Source: an uncultured Sterolibacteriaceae bacterium (lineage in GTDB: Bacteria; Pseudomonadota; Gammaproteobacteria; Burkholderiales; Rhodocyclaceae). From it: a stretch of DNA of 64,000 bases. The DNA is taken from assembly GCA_937888595.1 (NCBI GenBank), contig CALARK010000026.1, positions 100,767-164,766 on the forward strand, in the 5' to 3' direction. The notes below the pieces were generated by a model. It ran no database searches. It had not been told where the DNA came from and saw nothing but the letters and a program-made list of their open reading frames with translations. Of this stretch, positions 16,749 to 24,156 are shown piece by piece. Position 1 is the first letter of the stretch, and each line of letters begins with the position of its first letter. A program made the translations under genes and the position numbers.

Positions 16749-17822
16749 TCAGAAGCGGACGTGGGCCGACGCGTTCAGGTTGTAGCGGCTGCCGCGCCAG
16801 TCGTCGATCATGTACTTGGTGAAGGGCAGACCGGTTTTCTCGAAGAAACGGGGCCAGCCGATACGCTCGATCCAGTCGGCCATGCGCTCCCACGGGCGGG
16901 CATCGGCCTTGTAGGTATCGAGGATCTTCTTGACGATGGCGTTGACTTCGGGCCAGCGCGGCGCGTTGTTCGGCAGGCCGGCGGCGACCATCTTATGGAA
17001 GGTCGGCTTGCTGCGCGCGTTGGAGTTCTTGCCGCCGACCCAGATGGCGAGCTTGGAATGCTCGGGGTCGTTGATCTGCATGGGCGGGCAGGGGGGGTAG
17101 CAGGCGCCGCAGCAGATGCACTTCTTCTCGTCCACTTCCAGCGAGGGTTTGCCATTCACCAGGGCGGGGCGGATCGCAGCGACCGGGCAGCGGGCGACGA
17201 CAGCCGGGCGCTCGCAGACGTTGGCGACGAGATCGTGGTTGATCTTCGGCGGCTTGGTGTGCTGGATGACGACGGCGATATCGGCCTGGCCGCCGCAGTT
17301 GATCTCGCAGCAGGAGGTGGAGAGGCGCACGCGGTTGGGCATCTCTTCGTTCTTGAAGTCGTCGAACAGGGCGTCCATCATCGACTTGACCACGCCGGAG
17401 GCGTCGGTGCCGGGGATGTCGCAGTGCAGCCAGCCCTGGGTGTGGGCGACCATCGACACCGAGTTGCCGGTACCGCCGACCGGGAAGCCGTTCTTCTCGA
17501 GCTCGGCGATCAGCGGAGCGACTTTGGCTTCGTCGGAAACGATGTATTCGATATTGGAACGGATGGTGAAGCGGACGCGGCCTTCAGCGAACTTGTCGGC
17601 GATGTCGCAGAGCAGGCGGATCGTGTGCACGTCCATCTGGCGCTGGGTACCGGCACGCACGGACCAGACCTGGTCCCCGCTGTGGGCGACGTGGTGCAGG
17701 ACGCCGGGACGCGGGCGATCGTGATATTTCCAGTTGCCGTAGTTGGCGGCGAGCTTCGGGTGGAGGTATTTCTTGTTGTCGAGGAAGTACTCGACCGGCT
17801 TGCGCATCTGTGGTTGAGCCAT
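16749..17822 (-). CDS. dsrB: dissimilatory sulfite reductase beta subunit DsrB
   Basis: Catalytic beta subunit of the DsrAB siroheme enzyme, oxidising DsrC-bound sulfane sulfur toward sulfite in this type of organism. The 357 residues carry the siroheme/[4Fe-4S] cysteines in TSCCEINCGG and CERPAVVARCP, then a ferredoxin insert with CICCGACYPPCPP. The ATG at 17822 starts MAQPQMRKPVEYF. It is separated from dsrA by 109 bp, an unusually long gap that holds a strong hairpin. Confidence 0.97.
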   Translation of the reverse strand: MAQPQMRKPVEYFLDNKKYLHPKLAANYGNWKYHDRPRPGVLHHVAHSGDQVWSVRAGTQRQMDVHTIRLLCDIADKFAEGRVRFTIRSNIEYIVSDEAKVAPLIAELEKNGFPVGGTGNSVSMVAHTQGWLHCDIPGTDASGVVKSMMDALFDDFKNEEMPNRVRLSTSCCEINCGGQADIAVVIQHTKPPKINHDLVANVCERPAVVARCPVAAIRPALVNGKPSLEVDEKKCICCGACYPPCPPMQINDPEHSKLAIWVGGKNSNARSKPTFHKMVAAGLPNNAPRWPEVNAIVKKILDTYKADARPWERMADWIERIGWPRFFEKTGLPFTKYMIDDWRGSRYNLNASAHVRF

Positions 17823-17878
17823 GAATCGTCTCCGAGTAATTTAGTCGTGAATTGTCGTTATGCGAATAGGGTTATCAC

Positions 17879-17922
17879 GCTGGCCGAAGCCGGATTCCTT
17901 GCGGAATCCGGTCGATGCCAGC
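17879..17922 (-). other. strong hairpin in the dsrA-dsrB spacer
   Basis: The core is a perfect 9-bp stem, CCGGATTCC (17890-17898) and GGAATCCGG (17903-17911). On the transcribed minus strand it is closed by a GCAA tetraloop. An outer stem pairs GCTGGC (17879-17884) with GCCAGC (17917-17922) across internal loops. No T-run follows. It would form in the mRNA between dsrA and dsrB and could serve as a processing or stability site, or set the dsrA:dsrB ratio. Confidence 0.75.
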
Positions 17923-17931
17923 AGTGAAAAC

Positions 17932-19227
17932 TTAGGCCGCCGCCTTCTTGGCGTTGATCTTGGCGACTTCCTCGTCCCAGCCGTCCGTGCGGACGTAGGG
18001 GTTCATACGAGGATTGGTGACCATGTTCGCATCGATTTCGACACCGATGCCTTCGAGGAAGTTGACCAGGCCGATACGCTCGATCATCTCGCCGGTCCGC
18101 TCGTGCTCGAGTGCGTTTTCGGCGAAGAAGTCGATGATGTTCTGGGCCAGCTCGACCATCTGCTCGTAGTCTTCTTCCTTCTTGAGGTCCATGAAGGGAA
18201 CGACGACGGTGCCCATGGTGGCGCCGATCTTCAGGTGGCTGTGGCCGCCGACGAGGATGGTGGCACCCTTGTCCTTGCCCGGGCCGAGGGCACCGGTCAT
18301 GACGTTGATGCAGTGCATGCAGCGCACGCAGTCCTTGTTGTCGATCTCGAGCGACTGGCTGTCATTCACGGCGACGGACGAGACATGCGCATCCTTGCGG
18401 ACGTCCTTCGTGTCCTTGAGCTGGATGGCACGGGTCGGGCACATGCTGACGACGTCGTTGATCAGTTCGTTCAGGCCATGCTTGGCGAACCACTGCTTGG
18501 CGAGCGCCTCGTCGGTGCTCATGTTGTCGCGCCAGGTGCCGATCACGGCCATGTCGGCGCGCTGGATGGCGTTCATGCAGTCGTTGCCGCAGCCCGAGAA
18601 CTTGAACTTGAACTTGTAGGGCAGGGCGGGACGATGGATGTCGTCGAGGAACTGGTTGATGATCTTCTGGTGGGCCAGCGCTTCGTCGTAGCAGGACTGC
18701 TCGCAACGCGCGGCACCGACGCAGGACATCGCGGTACGGACGGCCGGGCCGGCGCCACCCATGTCGAAGCCCATCTCGTTGATTTCGTCCCAGGCCTTCT
18801 GGACGTTCTCGGTGGTGCAGCCCTGCATCATGATGTCGCCCGACTGGCCGTGCAGCGCGATCAGGCCGGAACCGTACTTGTCCCAGATGTCGCAGAACTT
18901 GCGCAGGGTGTCGGTATCGTAGTGCATGCCGGGGGCCGGCATGATGCGGATGGTGTGGAATTCGGCCGCATCCTTGAACCTGGGCTCGCCGTTTTCATCC
19001 TTGATCTCGGTGAAGCGGGGAATGACGCCGCCGCCGTAACCGAAAACGCCGACCGTGCCACCTTTCCAGTAGCCTTTTTTGGTCTCGTAGGAATGCTCGA
19101 GGTGGCCGAGCAGATCGACGACGTAATCCTTGTCCTTGGCGAGGCGCTTGAGGCCGGTCACGAAACTGGGCCAGGGGCCCTTCTCAAGTTCGTCAAGCAT
19201 GGGGGTGGCGTGAGGCTGTTTGGCCAT
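17932..19227 (-). CDS. dsrA: dissimilatory sulfite reductase alpha subunit DsrA
   Basis: Alpha subunit of DsrAB and first gene of the operon. The 431 residues contain CVGAARCEQSC and FSGCGNDC, the paired cysteine motifs binding the siroheme-coupled [4Fe-4S], and a ferredoxin insert with CVRCMHCINVM. The start MAKQPHATPMLDEL has a GAGGAG ribosome site. The genes dsrEFH, dsrL and dsrN in the same operon mark it as the oxidative (rDsr) type and not that of a sulfate reducer; sequence phylogeny would confirm this. Transcription runs away from the Cas6-like accessory operon. Confidence 0.97.
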   Translation of the reverse strand: MAKQPHATPMLDELEKGPWPSFVTGLKRLAKDKDYVVDLLGHLEHSYETKKGYWKGGTVGVFGYGGGVIPRFTEIKDENGEPRFKDAAEFHTIRIMPAPGMHYDTDTLRKFCDIWDKYGSGLIALHGQSGDIMMQGCTTENVQKAWDEINEMGFDMGGAGPAVRTAMSCVGAARCEQSCYDEALAHQKIINQFLDDIHRPALPYKFKFKFSGCGNDCMNAIQRADMAVIGTWRDNMSTDEALAKQWFAKHGLNELINDVVSMCPTRAIQLKDTKDVRKDAHVSSVAVNDSQSLEIDNKDCVRCMHCINVMTGALGPGKDKGATILVGGHSHLKIGATMGTVVVPFMDLKKEEDYEQMVELAQNIIDFFAENALEHERTGEMIERIGLVNFLEGIGVEIDANMVTNPRMNPYVRTDGWDEEVAKINAKKAAA

Positions 19228-19485
19228 GTTGTCTCCTCTTACGTGGCTGTTGGGGAACCGTCCGCGTGGCGCGCGTCCAATCCCGAATTTCCGTCAATTA
19301 TCAGGCTGCACCTGTCGGCGCACCATACCTCCGGCAGGTAGACTAACTGCAATCGATGGGTTAGGGATACCTACCCGGATGGAGTAGTCTGCCCTCCCGG
19401 ATCCGGTAATGGTCTTCCATGGCCTTGCGGTGCGATAGTCCGGCCCCATCTCGGGTGACATATTACATACAGATCGCGAGTCAAC
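19228..19485. promoter_or_regulatory. divergent regulatory region between dsrA and the accessory operon
   Basis: This 258-bp stretch must hold the promoters of both the dsr operon (minus) and the 19486-22322 operon (plus). It contains an interrupted inverted repeat: GGTAG (19337-19341) and CTAAC (19343-19347) pair with GTTAG (19360-19364) and CTACC (19371-19375). The dyad sits near the centre and could be a shared operator. I could not place convincing -35/-10 pairs on either strand, so an activator-dependent promoter is possible. Confidence 0.5.
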
Positions 19486-19722
19486 GTGGACAACATTATC
19501 AGCCTCGACAAATTCCGTGTGCCCGTCGGCAACCAGGAAATCGAACTGCAGCAGATCGAATTCGAAGCCGGAGGCGTTCCCGTCCTGCGCCTGCGCATAC
19601 GGGAGCATCGGCGCTTCACCATTTTCGACATCGATCCGGTGACCGCCGGGCACTGGGGCGAACTCATGGCGGCGTGGTCGCGACGGCAACTCGCCGCCGT
19701 CGAAGCCGGGGATGCCGAGTGA
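19486..19722 (+). CDS. 78-residue protein of unknown function in dsr accessory operon
   Basis: Not recognised. The GTG at 19486 gives 78 residues, MDNIISLDKFRVPV at the start, then mostly beta-type alternating sequence (QQIEFEAGGVPVLRLRIREH, RFTIFDID) and a C-terminal helix with GHWGELMAAW. No signal peptide, membrane helix or cysteine is present. It is the first gene of the operon divergent from dsrA and overlaps the Cas6-like gene by 11 bp, so translational coupling is likely. The codon usage resembles its neighbours, which supports a real gene. Confidence 0.65.
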   Translation: MDNIISLDKFRVPVGNQEIELQQIEFEAGGVPVLRLRIREHRRFTIFDIDPVTAGHWGELMAAWSRRQLAAVEAGDAE

Positions 19723-20365
19723 GACCGTACCCGACGTCATGAAGGCAGACATGGTCGACCTTCAATTTCCGCTTGCCGGCCGTGCCCTGCCGGCCGATCA
19801 TGCCGACCTTTTGTGGCAGGCCCTGTGCATGGCACTGCCTTGGCTGGAAACGGATCCGGTCGCCGGTGTCCATCCGGTTTCGGGCCTGAACGCCGGCGCG
19901 GGCGAGTGCTATCTGTCCCGACGCTCCCGTCTGTCGCTGCGGTTGACGGAAGCTCAGGCCGACCTGGCCACGGCAGCGCTTTCCGGTACCCGCCTGACGC
20001 TGTCCGGATACAAGATCGACCTCGGCCAGGGCATGGTGCGCCCACTGGCATACAGCCCGGTGATCTATGCAAAGTTCGTCGCCATGACGCCGGCCGCGGA
20101 CGGGCCGGTCGATGAAGCCGAATTCATCGACGCGTGCCAGGCCGAATTCGATCGTCGCGGCATCCGGCCGCAAATCATCTGCGGCAAGGCGCAGCGCATG
20201 CGGGTGTCGGCCGGGCTCCTGTCCGGCTTCAGCCTCATGCTTTACGATCTCGACAACGGGGACAACCTGAATCTTCAGTACGAGGGGCTCGGCATAGAGC
20301 GCGGGCGTGGCTGTGGCATCTTCGTTCCCCACAAGTCGGGGGCCGCGGTCGGAACGCTAGAATGA
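19712..20365 (+). CDS. orphan Cas6/Cmx6-like protein
   Basis: Resembles the Cas6/Cmx6 proteins of type I-MYXAN CRISPR systems, metal-independent RNA endonucleases that bind repeat hairpins. Seen here: an N-terminal VDLQFPLAG strand, LPADHADLLWQAL with His30 as a possible catalytic histidine, the SGLNAGAGECYLSRRSRLSLRL block, and a C-terminal glycine-rich loop GLGIERGRGCGIFVPHKSG (192-210) of the Cas6 RAMP type. Length (217) fits. ATG 19751 (MVDLQFPL, with GAAGG upstream) is an attractive alternative start. No cas gene or CRISPR array lies in the window; the neighbours are sulfur-oxidation genes. The family call is from motif memory; function here is unknown. Confidence 0.7.
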   Translation: MPSETVPDVMKADMVDLQFPLAGRALPADHADLLWQALCMALPWLETDPVAGVHPVSGLNAGAGECYLSRRSRLSLRLTEAQADLATAALSGTRLTLSGYKIDLGQGMVRPLAYSPVIYAKFVAMTPAADGPVDEAEFIDACQAEFDRRGIRPQIICGKAQRMRVSAGLLSGFSLMLYDLDNGDNLNLQYEGLGIERGRGCGIFVPHKSGAAVGTLE

Positions 20366-20416
20366 TCCCAAAAGACAGTTTTCAATCCAACCCATAGACT
20401 AAGCAAGGAGGAAACC

Positions 20417-20755
20417 ATGAGCATCGTCATCAACGGCGTCGAGAAGGAAGTGGATGATTACGGCTACCTGCTGGAGCCGGATTTCAGCGATGAGGCCGTA
20501 CAGGCATTCGCAGCCGCCGAGGGCCTCGAACTGACCGAACAGCACCACAAGATCATCAATTACCTGCGCGAGAAGTACAAGGAAGACGGCCATACGCCCA
20601 ATGCGCGGAACCTGATCAAGGGCCTGCAGGACGAGGCCGACATGCCCGAGGCGGACAACAAGCTGATGTTCGACCTCTTCCCCGATGGTGGTGCGGCGAA
20701 GCAGGCCTGTCGCATTGCCGGCCTGCCCCAGCCGAAAGGCAAGGGCGGTTACTGA
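20417..20755 (+). CDS. DsrC/TusE paralogue lacking the penultimate cysteine
   Basis: A 112-residue DsrC-family protein with all core blocks (YGYLLEPDFSDEAVQAF, LTEQHHKIINYLREKY, LFPDGGAAKQACRIAGLP). It keeps Cys98, but the penultimate Cys109 that forms the trisulfide in DsrC is lysine, and the tail ends KGKGGY. It is therefore neither a normal DsrC (two cysteines) nor a TusE, which keeps the C-terminal one. A perfect AAGGAGG ribosome site suggests strong expression. A regulatory or sulfur-storage role is possible; no function is established. Confidence 0.88.
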   Translation: MSIVINGVEKEVDDYGYLLEPDFSDEAVQAFAAAEGLELTEQHHKIINYLREKYKEDGHTPNARNLIKGLQDEADMPEADNKLMFDLFPDGGAAKQACRIAGLPQPKGKGGY

Positions 20756-20762
20756 TCCCGAG

Positions 20763-20786
20763 AAAAGTCGGCGCCGGCAGGACGGC
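20763..20786 (+). repeat. dispersed 24-bp element, copy 4
   Basis: Matches 23 of 24 consensus bases. It starts 7 bp after the stop of the DsrC paralogue and ends 31 bp before the next gene. Confidence 0.88.
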
Positions 20787-20817
20787 ACACACTGACCGGC
20801 GCTGACGAGAATCCATC

Positions 20818-21426
20818 ATGGCCATCCGCCTCAAGACCAAGTTCCATACTCAGGGTCAGCGCTCCCCCGCGACGCTGGCCTCGGTGGTGGCCGTGCTGGC
20901 GTGGAAGCTGGCCATCGAATCGATCAAGCGCATGCGCAAGGCCGACTACGACATCGATGCGGGCCGGCCGTACTTCGACTTCGTGTGCGAGTTCCTCGCC
21001 TTCCTCGTCGTCTGCGCCGACCGGGTCGCCTACCGCGAGCTGGACGAAGCCGGGCGCATCGAGTTCACCACCGTCCTGGCGCGAAACGTCGGGCGCTTCA
21101 TCGAAGAGAACAACATCATGCTGCTCGGTGAAGCCGTGCCGGGCGAATCGCAGCGGCACTTCATCGACCTGTTCAACCGCCGTGCCGCGGACTACGCCGA
21201 ATTCGACTATGGCGAGGATGGACCCGACTTCGGTTTCAAGCGCTATTTCGCCGCCTGCCTGCGCGACGTGCTGCCCGAGAAGGACAAGCTCTGGGTGGTC
21301 GACCAGGCGATGGACATCGAGGTGCCCGAAACGCTGAAAATGCTCGAAAAGACATTGACGGGGCTGTTCGATCCCGATCAGGCCCACAGCCAGCGCCGCC
21401 AGGATCTGCGCGGCAGCATCGACTGA
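20818..21426 (+). CDS. 202-residue helical protein of unknown function
   Basis: Not recognised. The product is rich in predicted helices (LASVVAVLAWKLAIESIKRMRK near the start, FVCEFLAFLVVCADRVAYREL, GFKRYFAACLRDVLPEKDKLW) and has no signal peptide, clear membrane segment or metal motif. Its length and tight placement, 62 bp after the DsrC paralogue and 11 bp before the dioxygenase, support cotranscription. Its presence beside dsr genes suggests a role in sulfur oxidation, but that is inference from context only. Confidence 0.65.
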   Translation: MAIRLKTKFHTQGQRSPATLASVVAVLAWKLAIESIKRMRKADYDIDAGRPYFDFVCEFLAFLVVCADRVAYRELDEAGRIEFTTVLARNVGRFIEENNIMLLGEAVPGESQRHFIDLFNRRAADYAEFDYGEDGPDFGFKRYFAACLRDVLPEKDKLWVVDQAMDIEVPETLKMLEKTLTGLFDPDQAHSQRRQDLRGSID

Positions 21427-21437
21427 AGGAACCACCC

Positions 21438-22322
21438 ATGCCCGGACCTTTCGATCTTTCGGACGATGCCGCCTACGCGCGCTGGCGCGAGGAAAAGCTC
21501 GATACCGCACCGAGCCGCCTCGAGGATGTCGTCGTCACGGTCGATGATCCGCGCCGGCTTTCGGCTGCGGAACGTCGCAGCATCGTCGATCTGAACGCGC
21601 GCTGCAACATGGCGATCTACGTCGGCAGGACAGGCGCAGATCCCGACAAGGACATCCCCCGCCTGCTCGGCGAGCAACTCGGGCTGCATACCTTGGACGG
21701 CCACTGGCTGACTGACAGCGACGGCATTTCTCCCCTATCCGTCATCGGTGCCGAGCAGCGCGGCGAGCGCAAGGATTTCATTCCCTATACGGACAAGCCG
21801 ATCAGGTGGCATACCGATGGCTACTACAACCCGCCGGAACGTACCATCCGCGGCCTCATGCTCCATTGCGTGCAAAGTGCTGCGACGGGCGGAGAAAACC
21901 AGTTGCTCGACCACGAGCTCGCCTACATTGCGCTGCGTGACGAGAATCCGGATTACATCTGTGCCCTGTCGGCGCCGGCGGCGATGACCATACCGCCGCG
22001 CCTGGACGAGGAGGGCGAAGCGCGCGCCGCGCAGCCGGGCCCGGTCTTTTCCGTGAATGCCGACGGCACGCTGCACATGCGCTACACGGCGCGTACCGTC
22101 AGCATCGCCTGGCGTGAGGACGCGATCACCCAGACCGCCGTGGCGGCGCTGGCGAAACTGCTGGCGACACCGACGCCCTGGACCCTGCATGGCCGGCTGG
22201 AACCGGGCATGGGTCTGGTTTGCAACAACGTGCTGCATGATCGCAGCGGCTTCACCGAGACCGCCGAAAAGCGGCGCCTGCTCTATCGCGCCCGCTACTA
22301 TGAACGCGTGGCGACCGCCTGA
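21438..22322 (+). CDS. TauD/TfdA-like Fe(II)/2-oxoglutarate-dependent dioxygenase
   Basis: Predicted non-haem iron oxygenase of 294 residues. The iron triad is visible as HTD (His125, Asp127) in RWHTDGYY and a distal His267 in VLHDRSGF; an arginine in LLYRARYYER (284 or 286) would bind 2-oxoglutarate. TauD releases sulfite from taurine, but the substrate here cannot be told from sequence. It ends the accessory operon next to dsr, so an organosulfur substrate is an attractive but unproven idea. ATG at 21438 has an AAGGA site. Confidence 0.8.
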   Translation: MPGPFDLSDDAAYARWREEKLDTAPSRLEDVVVTVDDPRRLSAAERRSIVDLNARCNMAIYVGRTGADPDKDIPRLLGEQLGLHTLDGHWLTDSDGISPLSVIGAEQRGERKDFIPYTDKPIRWHTDGYYNPPERTIRGLMLHCVQSAATGGENQLLDHELAYIALRDENPDYICALSAPAAMTIPPRLDEEGEARAAQPGPVFSVNADGTLHMRYTARTVSIAWREDAITQTAVAALAKLLATPTPWTLHGRLEPGMGLVCNNVLHDRSGFTETAEKRRLLYRARYYERVATA

Positions 22323-22398
22323 CACGAACGCCATTCCCGCGTCGCAGCACCATCCCGGTCGATATAATCCGGCCCTGTCCTGAGAGGAGCCGTTCCAC

Positions 22399-23268
22399 AT
22401 GCCGCATCTGTCTCTCGAACTCGAGCGCAAGCTGACGACCGCCGTCGAGCGCATGCCTGCGTTCCCGAAGAGCGTGCAGTCGGTACTGGAGCTGACCCGC
22501 AACATCAACTGCCTGCCGAAGGACCTGGTCGGCGTCATCGAGAAGGATCCGGTGATGACGATGAAGATCCTGCGCGTCATCAACTCGGCCTATTACGGCC
22601 TGCCGAACAAGATCAACTCGGTCGGGCAGTCGGTGGTTTATCTCGGCATCAACACCATCAAGAACCTCGCCCTGTCGTTCGCCGCCGTCGGCATCCTGCC
22701 GCGCTTCAACACCACCGGCTTCGACATCCAGCGCTATCTGCTGCACTCGCTGACGGTCGCGGCCGTCGCTCGCATGCTCTGCGAGAAATATGCGCGCGGC
22801 GAGGCCGATCCGATGGACTGCTACATCGCCGGCCTGCTGCACGACTTCGGCAAGGTGGTGTTCGCCCAGTTTCTTTCCGTCGAGTTCATGAAGTCGCTTG
22901 CGGCCGCGATCGACTTCGAAAAGCCGCTCTACCTCGCCGAGCAGGAAATCATCGGGGCAGACCATGCCTATGTGGGCGCCCTGCTGGCGAAGAAGTGGCA
23001 GTTCGCCGAGCCGCTCGTGGAATGCATCCGCGACCACCATCACGAGGACGCCGCACCTTCGGCGATGCTCGATTGCCTGCGCATGGCCGACATGGTCTGC
23101 CGCATGCAGGATTTCGGCGAGGCTGGCAACCCATGGCGCGATGGCGAGCTGGCGCGCATGCCGGCGCGCTTCGGCGGCGATATCGCCGAGGTAATCGCCC
23201 GGCTCGGCGACCTGCAGAAGATCGTCGCTGACGCGCAGTCGTTTGCCCAGATCGGCACGGAAAGGTAG
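22399..23268 (+). CDS. HDOD domain protein
   Basis: A 289-residue single-domain HDOD protein, a family related to HD phosphohydrolases that usually works in signalling without a known catalytic activity. Family landmarks include PAFPKSVQSVLELTRN, IEKDPVMTMKILRVINSAYYGLP and a degenerate HD region around AGLLHDFGKVVFAQF. No receiver, GGDEF or EAL domain is attached. It is followed 6 bp later by a metallo-beta-lactamase-fold gene, likely an operon. Confidence 0.88.
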   Translation: MPHLSLELERKLTTAVERMPAFPKSVQSVLELTRNINCLPKDLVGVIEKDPVMTMKILRVINSAYYGLPNKINSVGQSVVYLGINTIKNLALSFAAVGILPRFNTTGFDIQRYLLHSLTVAAVARMLCEKYARGEADPMDCYIAGLLHDFGKVVFAQFLSVEFMKSLAAAIDFEKPLYLAEQEIIGADHAYVGALLAKKWQFAEPLVECIRDHHHEDAAPSAMLDCLRMADMVCRMQDFGEAGNPWRDGELARMPARFGGDIAEVIARLGDLQKIVADAQSFAQIGTER

Positions 23269-23274
23269 TCCGTC

Positions 23275-24156
23275 ATGAAGGTGAAAATGTGGGGCGTGCG
23301 CGGTTCGATCCCTTCACCGGGACCGCACACCGTGCGTTACGGCGGCAATACCACCTGCATCGAGGTGCGCAGCGACGACGACAGCCTGATCATCCTCGAT
23401 GCCGGCACCGGCATCTTCCCGCTGGCGCAGAGCCTGCTCCCGCGACTTCCGGTCACGGCCAACATCTTCATCACGCACACCCACTGGGACCACATCCAGG
23501 GGCTGCCTTTCTTCATTCCGATCTTCATTCCCGGCAACACGCTGCGCATCCATGGCGCCTACGACCTCGTCACGATGCAGGGCATAGAGCATGTGATGAG
23601 CGTGCAGTTGCAGTTCAGCTATTTCCCGATCCGCGAGGCGGAGCTCAAGGCGCGGGTCGAATACGAAACGCTCACGGTCGGCACGCCGATGGCGATCGGC
23701 GACGCGAACGTGACTCCCGTGCTGATGAACCATCCGGTTCCCGACCTCGGCTACCGTGTCGATTGCAACGGCAAGTCGCTGTTCTTCACCGGCGATCACG
23801 AGCCCTGGCGGAACATCTATGCTCCCGAGGATCCGGAATATGCCGAGTATCAGGCGATGGTCGAGCAGCGCCAGGCCGAACTCGATGCCACCATCGGCCC
23901 GGTTGACCTGCTGATCGTCGATACCGCCTATACCGAGGCCGAATATGCGCAGAAGATCGGCTGGGGCCATGGTACCTTCGATACCGCCGTCGCGATGGCG
24001 CGGCGGATCGGCGCGAAGCGCCTGCTATTCACCCATCACGAACCGACGCGGAGCGACGATGCGCTCGAAGCGATCTTCGCCGAGGTGCGGGCGCGCTATC
24101 CGGACATCGACTGCGAACTGATGCTGGCGCGCGAAGGGATGGAGATCGTCCTCTAG
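23275..24156 (+). CDS. metallo-beta-lactamase fold hydrolase
   Basis: A 293-residue MBL-fold protein with metal ligands His68, His70, Asp72 and His73 in THTHWDHIQG, further histidines in NHPVPD and TGDHEPW, and a late HHEPTRSDD. The opening MKVKMWGVRGSIPSPG and GGNTTCIEV are typical of a family often annotated as phosphoribosyl cyclic phosphodiesterase-like or as partner of signalling domains. The substrate is unknown. Its TAG stop shares a CTAG palindrome with the stop of the convergent J-domain gene. Confidence 0.83.
   Translation: MKVKMWGVRGSIPSPGPHTVRYGGNTTCIEVRSDDDSLIILDAGTGIFPLAQSLLPRLPVTANIFITHTHWDHIQGLPFFIPIFIPGNTLRIHGAYDLVTMQGIEHVMSVQLQFSYFPIREAELKARVEYETLTVGTPMAIGDANVTPVLMNHPVPDLGYRVDCNGKSLFFTGDHEPWRNIYAPEDPEYAEYQAMVEQRQAELDATIGPVDLLIVDTAYTEAEYAQKIGWGHGTFDTAVAMARRIGAKRLLFTHHEPTRSDDALEAIFAEVRARYPDIDCELMLAREGMEIVL

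Noticed and set aside
5788..19227. Reading the dsr operon as sulfate reduction
   Set aside because: dsrEFH, dsrL and the gene order match sulfur oxidisers, and no dsrD is present in the window.
19486..22322. CRISPR array near the Cas6-like gene
   Set aside because: No regularly spaced repeats are present there or elsewhere in the window. The dispersed 24-bp element is irregularly spaced and in both orientations, so it is not a CRISPR repeat.
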